Position numbers and translations under genes: made by a program. From Thiothrix subterranea (lineage in GTDB: Bacteria > Pseudomonadota > Gammaproteobacteria > Thiotrichales > Thiotrichaceae), in the NCBI RefSeq assembly GCF_030930995.1, contig NZ_CP133217.1:3028001-3092000 (forward strand): a stretch of 64,000 bases of DNA. The letters are read 5' to 3'. Positions 1 to 8,101 of the stretch are shown one piece after another (position 1 is the stretch's first letter; each line of letters opens with the position of its first letter). A model generated the notes under the pieces. That model had not been told where the DNA came from. It worked only from the letters and a program-made list of their open reading frames with translations, and did not search any database.

Positions 1-2
1 GC

Positions 3-53
3 TTAGAGCGGCGGCATCATGCGGATGAGATTGAGCAGTGGGTGGTAAAATGA
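3..53 (+). CDS. possible C-terminal end of an upstream gene (partial)
   Basis: From the left edge one frame stays open for 16 codons, ending in residues ADEIEQWVVK and a TGA. The composition (acidic/basic, one Trp) is protein-like, and a promoter-like sequence begins 29 bases further on, which fits the end of a transcription unit. There is too little sequence to name a family, and it may be chance. Confidence 0.3.
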   Translation, partial: LERRHHADEIEQWVVK

Positions 54-81
54 GAATTGCTGTGAAGCGATTACCCTACAT

Positions 82-109
82 TTGCCCTGTTATTTTTCCA
101 TAGTATGAT
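82..109 (+). promoter_or_regulatory. sigma70-like promoter for the aminotransferase
   Basis: TTGCCC (82-87) and TATGAT (104-109) are separated by 16 bases and lie 36 bases upstream of the ATG at 146. This is a match by eye only; no operator is obvious nearby. Confidence 0.4.
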
Positions 110-145
110 TGAGGTTTTACCTCATTTAGTAGAGAACTTTGACGC

Positions 146-1327
146 ATGACCGTGAAATCTTTCCACCCCCCCGTTCGCACTCTCATGGGGCCTGGCCCTT
201 CTGACGTTAGCCCGCGTGTGCTGGGGGCAATGGCTCGCCCGACACTGGGGCATCTTGACCCGATGTTCGTCGGCATGATGGACGAAGTGAAAGCGATGCT
301 GCAATACGCTTTCCAAACCAAAAATGAGCTGACGATGGCGGTGTCGGCGCCCGGTTCTGCGGGCATGGAAACCTGCTTTGTGAATCTGGTTGAACCGGGT
401 GATAAGGTCATCGTCTGCCAAAACGGTGTATTCGGCGGGCGCATGAAGGAAAACGTCGAGCGTTGCGGCGCAACCGCGATCATGGTGATGGATGACTGGG
501 GCAAGCCGGTTGACCCGAACAAAGTGGAAGCTGCACTCAAGGCAAATCCTGATGCCAAAGTCGTGGCGTTTGTTCATGCGGAAACTTCCACAGGTGCGCA
601 ATCCGACGCACAAACGCTGGTGAAATTGGCGCACGATTACGGTTGCTTGACCATCGTGGATGCGGTCACTTCATTGGCAGGTACACCGCTGAAAGTGGAT
701 GAGTGGGAAATCGACGCGATTTATTCCGGCACGCAAAAATGCTTGTCGTGCGTCCCCGGCATTTCCCCGGTGAGTTTCGGCGAACGGGCGATTGAACGCA
801 TCAAAAACCGCAAAACCCCGGTGCAAAGCTGGTTCATGGACATGAATCTGGTCATGGCTTACTGGGGCGGTGCGGGCAAACGCGCTTACCACCACACCGC
901 TGCGGTCAACACGTTGTACGCGCTGCACGAATCACTGGTGATGTTGCAGGAAGAAGGCTTGGAAAATTCATGGGCACGTCATGCGCGTAACCATCAAGCC
1001 CTGAAAGCCGGTATCGAAGCAATGGGCTTGCGGTTTGTGGTGGATGAAGCTTACCGCTTGCCACAACTGAACTCCGTCACCATCCCTGAAGGTGTGGATG
1101 AAGCGGCGGTACGCACTGCCCTGTTGAACGATTACAGTCTGGAAATCGGCGCGGGCTTGGGCGCATTGGCAGGCAAAATCTGGCGCATTGGCTTGATGGG
1201 CTTTGCCAGCAATGAGAAGAACGTGCTGAATTGCTTGGGCGCGTTGGATGCTGTGCTGTCCGGCATGAATGCGCAGATTAATAGCGGTGTTGCGGTGCGG
1301 GCGGCAAAGCAGGCTTTCGCCAAATAA
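146..1327 (+). CDS. class V PLP aminotransferase (serine/alanine-glyoxylate type)
   Basis: Full-length 393-residue fold-type I, class V aminotransferase, a cytoplasmic PLP enzyme. The start sequence HPPVRTLMGPGPSDVSPRVL is the typical N-terminus of serine--glyoxylate / alanine--glyoxylate aminotransferases. Asp172 (in VDAVTS) would contact the PLP ring nitrogen, and Lys198 in SGTQKCL is the Schiff-base lysine. The family moves the amino group of serine or alanine to glyoxylate; the exact substrate cannot be read from the sequence. The gene is single, with a promoter-like sequence upstream and a 12-bp palindrome between it and the convergent Fic-fold gene. The start is the first ATG, and the family begins within a few residues of it. 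Confidence 0.9.
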   Translation: MTVKSFHPPVRTLMGPGPSDVSPRVLGAMARPTLGHLDPMFVGMMDEVKAMLQYAFQTKNELTMAVSAPGSAGMETCFVNLVEPGDKVIVCQNGVFGGRMKENVERCGATAIMVMDDWGKPVDPNKVEAALKANPDAKVVAFVHAETSTGAQSDAQTLVKLAHDYGCLTIVDAVTSLAGTPLKVDEWEIDAIYSGTQKCLSCVPGISPVSFGERAIERIKNRKTPVQSWFMDMNLVMAYWGGAGKRAYHHTAAVNTLYALHESLVMLQEEGLENSWARHARNHQALKAGIEAMGLRFVVDEAYRLPQLNSVTIPEGVDEAAVRTALLNDYSLEIGAGLGALAGKIWRIGLMGFASNEKNVLNCLGALDAVLSGMNAQINSGVAVRAAKQAFAK

Positions 1328-1347
1328 CCAACCTCAATCTCCATCCC

Positions 1348-1375
1348 GTAGAGACGCAAAATCTTGCGTCTCTAC
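1348..1375. repeat. perfect 12-bp palindrome between convergent genes
   Basis: Arms GTAGAGACGCAA (1348-1359) and TTGCGTCTCTAC (1364-1375) flank a 4-base loop. The right arm overlaps the last codon and stop of the minus-strand Fic gene by 4 bases. There is no T-tract, so it is either a weak bidirectional terminator or a dispersed palindromic repeat. The GTAGAGACGC...GCGTCTCTAC pattern is one I recall as a dispersed repeat in several bacterial genomes. Confidence 0.65.
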
Positions 1376-2526
1376 CGCGCACTAGACCACCGCTCCCACT
1401 CCGAAGGGCGCAGCCCATAACGCGCTAACACGCCCTCATGCAGCCGCCGCAATTCCTCAATCAGCAAGGCTTGCACTTCCTGACGTTCCGCCACGTCAAC
1501 CGTTTGCACTGCTTGGCGGATCATGTCTAGCGGGTCAGTGTTGGGCGCAAGCACCACTTCCCGAATCACACGCTTAATCAGCTCCCGATAGCGCAGCCGT
1601 AGCGGGTCGGGTTCAGTCAGATTTTGTTTAAGCGCAATGTATTCTTGGGTCGAACGCTCATACGCCCACACGAACACATCCCGCAACAATTCCACGCGGG
1701 TCATTTCGTAAACACCCAAAACAGCTTGGCTGTAAGCCGCTTCCGGCACATCCAAAAAGGTCAACGGACAAAGATTATGCTGCAACAGTGACAGGTTGGC
1801 AGCCAGCCGCGAGGTGCGCTTATTCACATCCGCAAAGGGTTGCAAATAAGGCAGATGCACCATCACGAAAAATGCCTGTTCAAACGGGTCAGTGATCTGA
1901 TTCGCTTTATCCAACACTTGATCAAACTGGATGGCAATCTGTGGCGGGACATCCAGCGGGCGAAACGTACTGTGGCTAATTTCCACTACATGTTGGCGCA
2001 AACGCCCCTCATCCGCCGGATTGGCTAACAAGTTTTCTGATAACGCACTGTGTAAATTCATGACGGTATAGCGGTTAAAACCGGCGGTACTGATATTGTC
2101 AATCAGCAGTTCAATCGCCGCCTTGTGGTTAAGGATCATCTGCGTTTCAGTTATCGCTTTGCCAGCCGCTACCGTGCCTTGTTCAATCAAAGCGCGGGTA
2201 TCCAGACGCGAATAAGTGTTGCCTTCCAAATGGCTGGATGCCCACGACAAATCAATCAGCAAGCGGTTGAGAATCGCCCGTCCATACGTACCCGCTGGGC
2301 GCGTACTTACGCCCGTATTGCCCATTTTGTGCAATTGCCGACGCAATGATTCGGGCAAGTAAGCACTACGGTTGGGCTGATAACTGTCGAGGAAATCACG
2401 CTGATAACCAATCGGTTTACGCGCTGAAAGTGGCTGATTGATATACACCAGAATATCGCGGCTATCGGCAGAGAGCGGGATATGCGCGGGAAAACTCTCG
2501 TGTATTAAGGTTTGCTTTGAAATCAT
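1372..2526 (-). CDS. Fic-fold family protein with a substituted catalytic motif
   Basis: 384 residues. An inhibitory-helix motif of the (S/T)xxxE(G/N) type is present at 97-103 (SSHLEGN), N-terminal to the Fic core, as in class II Fic proteins. The active-site loop at 229-240 reads QPFADVNKRTSR. The canonical loop is HPFx(D/E)GNGRxxR, so the catalytic His is Gln and both glycines are replaced (Val, Lys), while Phe, Asp, Asn and both Arg remain. Canonical Fic enzymes transfer AMP to Ser/Thr/Tyr of target proteins; with this loop normal AMPylation is doubtful. A winged-helix-like C-terminal region (about 300-384) may bind DNA. I recall this variant loop in other Fic proteins, so it may define a subfamily rather than a dead gene. 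The gene stands alone, convergent with the aminotransferase and divergent from the retron. Confidence 0.88.
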   Translation of the reverse strand: MISKQTLIHESFPAHIPLSADSRDILVYINQPLSARKPIGYQRDFLDSYQPNRSAYLPESLRRQLHKMGNTGVSTRPAGTYGRAILNRLLIDLSWASSHLEGNTYSRLDTRALIEQGTVAAGKAITETQMILNHKAAIELLIDNISTAGFNRYTVMNLHSALSENLLANPADEGRLRQHVVEISHSTFRPLDVPPQIAIQFDQVLDKANQITDPFEQAFFVMVHLPYLQPFADVNKRTSRLAANLSLLQHNLCPLTFLDVPEAAYSQAVLGVYEMTRVELLRDVFVWAYERSTQEYIALKQNLTEPDPLRLRYRELIKRVIREVVLAPNTDPLDMIRQAVQTVDVAERQEVQALLIEELRRLHEGVLARYGLRPSEWERWSSAR

Positions 2527-2633
2527 GCGTGTTGTCCGTGGCGCGAATCAGTAACGATAGTGGCGCGATTATGGCGCGTATTGCCTATTCACGCCATTGT
2601 GATTATGCGCAATGCCCGTTCATCCGCCCAGAT

Positions 2634-2662
2634 TTGACCAAATAAATTAATTTTATTATATT
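2634..2662 (+). promoter_or_regulatory. retron ncRNA promoter
   Basis: TTGACC (2634-2639), a 17-base spacer rich in A/T, and TATATT (2657-2662) form a strong sigma70-type promoter. Transcription would start near 2669, exactly where the a1 arm of the retron ncRNA begins. Confidence 0.7.
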
Positions 2663-2668
2663 AATCCC

Positions 2669-2876
2669 ACAGTAAATGAACCCTTGCCTGTTGAACAGTG
2701 GATCGCTGTTCGCGCATAAAGCCTGTCAAAGCGACATCAGCTTGCTCTTTACTAGGGCGAGGGCTAACGGGTAGTGCGAATTGCATTGCGTTTCTAGGAA
2801 ACCAATATCGCACTACCCGTTGCCCTCGCATCGAGTGTAGCAAGCTGATCTTCTGGATGAACGAAGGTATTTACTG
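2669..2876 (+). ncRNA. retron msr-msd ncRNA
   Basis: Template and primer RNA for the adjacent retron reverse transcriptase. The a1 arm CAGTAAAT (2670-2677) plus ACCCTT (2680-2685) pairs with the a2 arm AAGGTATTTACTG (2864-2876). Just after a1, the G at 2686 in TTGC is a candidate branching guanosine, as in other retrons. A small msr hairpin is GAACAG/CTGTTC (2693-2711). The msd base is a perfect 11-bp inverted repeat, ATCAGCTTGCT (2736-2746) with AGCAAGCTGAT (2839-2849). Inside it is a 22-bp stem (2757-2779 with 2808-2829) with a single bulged T, topped by GTTTC/GAAAC. The order promoter, a1, msr, msd, a2, RT matches known retrons. The branching base and exact ends are inferred. Confidence 0.85.
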
Positions 2877-2879
2877 CCC

Positions 2880-2904
2880 AATAGCCGACTTCGTGTCGGC
2901 TATT
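2880..2904 (+). terminator. hairpin between retron ncRNA and RT gene
   Basis: Perfect 10-bp stem AATAGCCGAC/GTCGGCTATT with a 5-base loop, 3 bases after the a2 arm and 32 bases before the RT start codon. The following tract is only weakly T-rich (TTTCATT), so it could act as a partial terminator or attenuator that lets the ncRNA exceed the mRNA, or protect the RNA 3' end. Confidence 0.55.
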
Positions 2905-2936
2905 TCATTAAAAATAACGAAAAATCAGGGATTTGC

Positions 2937-4607
2937 ATGAGCCAACTCACCCGCCAGCAACTCTACGACAAGATTAAAGAAACCTCCAAGGATGAATACA
3001 TCCTCAGTGAGATGCAACGCTTGGGCTACTGGAAGGAAGATGCACAGCCGACGCTGGCAGCATCCCTGATCAAACGCCGTGGCGATTTGCAACGCCAAAT
3101 CAATGCCTTATCGTCGCAAATTACTGACCCGAAAGCCGCCCTAAAAGCCATCCACCAAGAACGCATGGCAACGGCACGTCAGCAACGCATTGATACCAAG
3201 GTCAAACGCGAAGTCGAGCGTTACCAACGCGCCCAAGCGTGGCATGAAAAGCAGCAAAACCACATCCATTACCTCGGTGACGCTGCCGGATTTAAACCCG
3301 CCGCCGCCGATGATGTATCCGATGCAGAACGCCTCAACCGCCTCGGCTTACCTCTCTATTCCAATGCCGCCGAACTCGCCGCAGGCATGGGCATTACCCT
3401 CAACGAATTGCGCTTTCTGACCTACAGCAATCAAGTGTCGCGGGTGTGCCACTACCAACATTTTGCGATGCAGAAAAAATCCGGCGGTACACGCCTGATT
3501 TCCGCGCCGATGCCACGCTTAAAACGCCTGCAATACTGGGTGCTGGACAACATTCTGCAACCGCTGGAACTCACCGAACAAGCGCACGGTTTCGTCACCG
3601 GGCGCAGCATTGTCAGCAATGCCCAACCACATCTGGCGCAAAAAGTCGTGATCAATATGGATCTGAAAGACTTTTTCCCCACCGTCACTTACCCGCGTAT
3701 CAAAGGCACGTTTGCGCAACTTGGCTACAACAACGAAGTCGCCTCCTTGCTCGCGCTGCTGTGTTCCGAAGCGGAGACGCAAACCGTGGAAATGGACGGG
3801 CAACGTTATTACCTCAACAGTACTAGCCGACGCTTGCCGCAAGGCGCACCTACCAGCCCCGCTTTGAGTAATGTGATTTGCCGCACGCTGGATAAACGCT
3901 TGCAAGGTTTGGCGACCAAACATGGCTTTGCTTACACCCGTTACGCTGACGATTTGACGTTTTCCGGCACGGATACCGCCGCCGTTCCCGCCCTGATGTA
4001 CGGCGCAAAAGCCACGGTGACAGCGGAAGGTTTCAACATCCATCCCGACAAAACCCGCATCATGAAACAGGGCAGCAAACAAGAAGTAACCGGCATCGTC
4101 GTCAATCAACATCTGTCGGTCGATAACAAAAAGCTCAAGCAATTCCGCGCCCTTTTGTTCCAGATCGACAAAGACGGCTACGGCGACAAAAGCTGGGGCA
4201 ATGGTTACAACATCCTAGCCAGCATCAAAAGCTACGCCCATTACGTGCGCATGGTGAACCCAGAAAAAGGCAGCCAATTTCTGGAGAAGATTGCAGCCAT
4301 CCAACAAAAACACGGCAAGCCCAAGGTGGCGATGAAGTTCAGCACGACGCAATTCCGCGAACGCGCCGCGCAAGGCCAGTTACCGCTGGACTCGATGCGC
4401 GTTGCAGCAGCCAAGCCGCAACCGACGCTGGAAGACACGCTTCAGCACCGCGATGTCTTGCCGCAAGTAGAAGCTGCACTAGGTTTGTCTGTACTCAAAG
4501 CTGTGGAAACTGCACCCGAATCTACACCTACTACAACACCTGCAACACCCGCCCAACCGCAAGGTTTGGTATCCACCCTGATGTCACTGTTGAGAGGTAA
4601 ATCATGA
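2937..4607 (+). CDS. retron reverse transcriptase
   Basis: 556-residue RT that would make branched msDNA from the ncRNA just upstream. The retron hallmark NAxxH (NAQPH, 228-232) is followed by motif A (DLKDFFP, 242-248), motif B (QGAPTSP, 302-308), the catalytic YADD (336-339) and the retron VTG motif in the thumb (384-386). Residues 1-120 are a long charged, probably helical extension, and 470-556 is a low-complexity Pro/Thr-rich tail, so the protein is much longer than the roughly 320-residue minimal retron RTs. A CAGGGA ribosome site lies 5 bases before the ATG. The stop overlaps the next start as ATGA, so the partner genes are translationally coupled. There is no maturase domain or template/variable repeat pair, which argues against a group II intron or a DGR. 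Confidence 0.93.
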   Translation: MSQLTRQQLYDKIKETSKDEYILSEMQRLGYWKEDAQPTLAASLIKRRGDLQRQINALSSQITDPKAALKAIHQERMATARQQRIDTKVKREVERYQRAQAWHEKQQNHIHYLGDAAGFKPAAADDVSDAERLNRLGLPLYSNAAELAAGMGITLNELRFLTYSNQVSRVCHYQHFAMQKKSGGTRLISAPMPRLKRLQYWVLDNILQPLELTEQAHGFVTGRSIVSNAQPHLAQKVVINMDLKDFFPTVTYPRIKGTFAQLGYNNEVASLLALLCSEAETQTVEMDGQRYYLNSTSRRLPQGAPTSPALSNVICRTLDKRLQGLATKHGFAYTRYADDLTFSGTDTAAVPALMYGAKATVTAEGFNIHPDKTRIMKQGSKQEVTGIVVNQHLSVDNKKLKQFRALLFQIDKDGYGDKSWGNGYNILASIKSYAHYVRMVNPEKGSQFLEKIAAIQQKHGKPKVAMKFSTTQFRERAAQGQLPLDSMRVAAAKPQPTLEDTLQHRDVLPQVEAALGLSVLKAVETAPESTPTTTPATPAQPQGLVSTLMSLLRGKS

Positions 4608-7600
4608 AACTGATTCGCCGTACTACCCTGCGCTTTCAGGACGGCTCGTCCGACAAAGTGTACGAAGTTGACATTGTGGAAGCCGCTGATGACAGCTATC
4701 TGGTCAATTTCCGCTACGGACGTTCCGGCAAACCCTTGACCGAAGGCAGCAAAACCACCGCGCCCGTGGATTCTGCCAAAGCCAAAAAAGTCGCCGACAG
4801 CCTGCTGGTCAGCAAGATGAACAAAGGCTACCAAGTGCTGATGGGCTACAACCCTGTGACGGGCGAAACCATCGGCGCAAGTGCCGCTGCACAACCCGCA
4901 ACCGCGCCGCGCAAAGGCAAAAAAGCCCAAAGCCGCGACCAGCAAATCCTCGAACGCCTGCACAAGTTTGCCGAAGGTGACAAACATACCGACAGCGCAG
5001 GCGTGATTGACAGCTACAGCCTGAGCCGTAGCGTGTGGAAAGCGGGCGAATTGCGCATCCCCGAACTCGCCCCCGCCCTGCAAACCTTACTCGCTAATTT
5101 GCCCGCAAAAGCCAAAGACGATGCCATGACGTATTACAGCATCGCATGGGCAGCCGGACGCACTAAGGACAGTGCCGCATTTACCGTATTGCAACAGCTA
5201 CAAGACAAAATCCCCGCACACTTGTACCAATTTGCGTGTTTACAAGTCGGGCAACATCCAGAAAGCTGTTTGCCGCAACTCGACCAAACGTTGGATGCGG
5301 TACAAGCCATTGAAGCCATCCAAGCCTTCGACCATTACGCCGCGATGTCTTTCGACCGTGTGAACAAGGATGATCGGACGTACATCCAGTATGTGTTGCA
5401 TTGGCAAGGGCTGACGACCGCTATCGAACAGGCATTGAGCCAAACGGTGTTGACAGATGCCGATCAGGATTTCATGCAATTGCGTGTCGATGCCGCCAGT
5501 TACGCCACGATTCAGGCAAACAAAGCCGCCGTGCCGGAACTCGAACCCGCGATTATGGATGTGCTGCGCTACCACTATAACGCCCTGCTGGATCAGAAAA
5601 AGCACGAATACCAAGCCGATTTCGACCTGTATATTCAACTTTTGGCGGGCATGAATCTGGAAACTGTGCTGGCAAACGATACCTGGAATATTGCCCGCGC
5701 CAACGAAGGCAATGTGCAATACCTGTGGGGCGACTCCAAACGCAACCTGCAAAATGCTCTGAAAGCCACTGGCAAAGTAAAAAATATCAGTAGCTTGTGG
5801 CAGCGGGTGATCAATTACTACGAACTGCAAAGCAAACGCCAGCAAGAAGTCTCCGCCGACCGTTTGCAACAATGCTATGCCATCCTGCAAACCCACCATG
5901 CGTATGATGATGTGGTCAAGCGCATCGTCCCCGCGATCAATGCAGACCGCTGGTTCTATGGCTACCAACACGAGGTTAGCTCCGCCATCCGCAGCAAATA
6001 CGACACCTCGCTGGCATACCATGTGCGCCGCCTGTTCATGGATCGCTTTGCTGATTTACGTCAGGAAGCTCTCCAACCCAAAGAACAATTGCTGGAACAT
6101 TACAGCCAGCAAGTGGTAAGTTTGTACGCGCTTGCCAGCATCCAGCCGGACAAACGGGCGGTGGCGTTCACTGCTATCCAACATGCGCCAGTCAACCAAT
6201 CGTTTACCGCATCGTTCCGCAAACTCTACAAAATGGCAGAGTTTTTGGATGACCACGAAGCCTTAGCCGTGTTGAATCATCGGTTGGAAACCACGCCAGA
6301 CGATGGCAGACGGCAAAGCTGGCGCGAAGAAAACCCCAGCTTCACCCAGCAAAGCAAACGCTATTTGCGCCGCCGTACCGTGCGCCATTTACGCAACTTA
6401 GGTAAGTTTGCGCCCAATGATTATTTGCAACTGGCACGGGAAATTCTGGTATTGGCGGACGATGCCTCACCCGTTGCACAACGCACCCCGAAAAAACAAC
6501 TGATTCATTTCCCCGACTTGCTGGCGATGAATTTCATCCTGCACCATCACAGCCACTTATACGAACAAGACTACAAGGGTGCATGGTTTTTGCAGGAAAA
6601 CCGTTCCACCGAAGCCAACCAGCCAGAAGCGTTTGCCACACTGTGGGCGTATGCGGGTCAGGATTTGCTCTACATCCTGCGCCACTGTAAAGCCGCAATG
6701 GTGAACGACTTTGCCTACCGTCGCCTGCAACCGCAAACTGCCTTCTTGCAGGAGCAAACGCAAGCAACGTGGTTGGAGCTGGTGGTGCGCCCTTACGAAA
6801 ATACCGCGCTGCTGGCGTTGGAACATTTGCGAGACAGCTTGCAGCAAACCGAGGTGGTATTCGCGCTCTTAAATGCGCAGTTTGCCGCCATCCGCCATAA
6901 CGGTTTGGCGAATCTGACCCCGGCGCATTTTGCGGAAAACCCCGATTTGTTGTTGGATTTGCTGCTTTCGCCACACGATGATGTGCAGTTGTTCGCCAAG
7001 AATTACGTGTACGCGATGCCCAACAACCATACGCTGTTGCTATTGTTATTGGCTCGTCCCGAACCTGCGCTGCAAGCCTTGGGTATTGCGCTGATTGGCA
7101 AATTAAGCGATGCCGAAAAACGCGAATACCGCGTGCTGCTGTTCAATGCGCTGACGGATGAAAATGCTGAATTGCGCCGTGGAGCGCGGCTGGCGGTGTT
7201 GTCGGTCAACGATGCCGACTTTCAGAAAGACATTTTCGCGCACATTCTACCGGTGCTGTTCAAAGCCGAGCCTGTTGAAGGTTACAGCGACGATATGCTG
7301 GCAATTGTGCAAGCGGTTGCAGCGATTCATGCCGATATTGATCAGAACTTGCTGTGGCGTTTACTCACGGCGAAAAGCAAATTGGCGGAACGTGCAGGAG
7401 CATTGATCTTGCCCGCCCACCCTGCTGGCGCGTTTTCAGTCAAGCAGTTGGCGATGTTGACCAAAATTCCCACCTTGCAAGTGCGGACGTGGGCAATGGC
7501 AGCGTTGCAAGTCGATTCCGCACGGGTGACGGAGCAATTCTCCGAAGCCGTGCGGATTTTGGATAACCGTTGGGACGATACCCGCGCCCAAGCGATTACG

Positions 7601-8101
7601 CTGTTTGCAGCGTTTGCGGCGGATTTTTGGACAAGCGAGCGCGTCGTTGCGGTGTGTGATCAGGTCTACCACGACGTGCAGCAATTCGGGCGCGAACTGG
7701 TCTTGCGTGGCTTTGAACAGGGCGAAGGCGAAACCTATTTGCTGCAACTCAGTCAGCACCCTGCCAACAACGTGCAATTGTTCGTGTCGAATTTCTTGCA
7801 GCAATACGCCAGCGGCAAACCCGATACCATCCTCAAGTTGCAAGGCTATTTCAATACGGTTTTGTCGCAGGTGAATCGTGGGCGTTTGGTGAAAGATCGG
7901 GTGATTGCATTCCTGTTCACCGAATCCGGCAAGGATGAGCAAGTGGCACGCATGGTGGCGGCATTGTTTACCGACCAATCCCTGAGCCGCGTGATTGCCG
8001 ATAAAGCACGTTACATCAAGACCTTGTTTGAATTGCAAAATCGCTACGGCATCCAACAAACGCCGGTCAAAATCATTGCGCCAACGGTGAGGGCTTACTG
8101 A
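4604..8101 (+). CDS. WGR-domain and HEAT-like repeat protein, retron effector candidate
   Basis: 1165 residues. The N-terminal ~85 residues form a WGR-type domain (FRYGRSGKPL near residue 36, then KGYQVL near 75), a fold found in PARPs and MolR-type proteins and linked to nucleic-acid or protein binding. From about 100 to the end the protein is a continuous helical-repeat solenoid, clearest in 760-1100 where Leu/Ala-rich helix pairs of HEAT/ARM type recur. I see no nuclease, NTPase or transmembrane motif, so toxicity, if any, cannot be assigned to a known active site. It overlaps the RT by 4 bases and is followed directly by the SWIM gene (TGATG overlap). From memory, ARM-like plus WHSWIM partners define the retron class called type XIII; that assignment needs an HMM search. 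Confidence 0.82.
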   Translation: MKLIRRTTLRFQDGSSDKVYEVDIVEAADDSYLVNFRYGRSGKPLTEGSKTTAPVDSAKAKKVADSLLVSKMNKGYQVLMGYNPVTGETIGASAAAQPATAPRKGKKAQSRDQQILERLHKFAEGDKHTDSAGVIDSYSLSRSVWKAGELRIPELAPALQTLLANLPAKAKDDAMTYYSIAWAAGRTKDSAAFTVLQQLQDKIPAHLYQFACLQVGQHPESCLPQLDQTLDAVQAIEAIQAFDHYAAMSFDRVNKDDRTYIQYVLHWQGLTTAIEQALSQTVLTDADQDFMQLRVDAASYATIQANKAAVPELEPAIMDVLRYHYNALLDQKKHEYQADFDLYIQLLAGMNLETVLANDTWNIARANEGNVQYLWGDSKRNLQNALKATGKVKNISSLWQRVINYYELQSKRQQEVSADRLQQCYAILQTHHAYDDVVKRIVPAINADRWFYGYQHEVSSAIRSKYDTSLAYHVRRLFMDRFADLRQEALQPKEQLLEHYSQQVVSLYALASIQPDKRAVAFTAIQHAPVNQSFTASFRKLYKMAEFLDDHEALAVLNHRLETTPDDGRRQSWREENPSFTQQSKRYLRRRTVRHLRNLGKFAPNDYLQLAREILVLADDASPVAQRTPKKQLIHFPDLLAMNFILHHHSHLYEQDYKGAWFLQENRSTEANQPEAFATLWAYAGQDLLYILRHCKAAMVNDFAYRRLQPQTAFLQEQTQATWLELVVRPYENTALLALEHLRDSLQQTEVVFALLNAQFAAIRHNGLANLTPAHFAENPDLLLDLLLSPHDDVQLFAKNYVYAMPNNHTLLLLLLARPEPALQALGIALIGKLSDAEKREYRVLLFNALTDENAELRRGARLAVLSVNDADFQKDIFAHILPVLFKAEPVEGYSDDMLAIVQAVAAIHADIDQNLLWRLLTAKSKLAERAGALILPAHPAGAFSVKQLAMLTKIPTLQVRTWAMAALQVDSARVTEQFSEAVRILDNRWDDTRAQAITLFAAFAADFWTSERVVAVCDQVYHDVQQFGRELVLRGFEQGEGETYLLQLSQHPANNVQLFVSNFLQQYASGKPDTILKLQGYFNTVLSQVNRGRLVKDRVIAFLFTESGKDEQVARMVAALFTDQSLSRVIADKARYIKTLFELQNRYGIQQTPVKIIAPTVRAY

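Noticed and set aside
2937-4607. Group II intron maturase or diversity-generating retroelement RT
   Set aside because: There is no maturase/endonuclease domain or intron structure, and no template/variable repeat pair; NAxxH and VTG plus the upstream msr-msd point to a retron.
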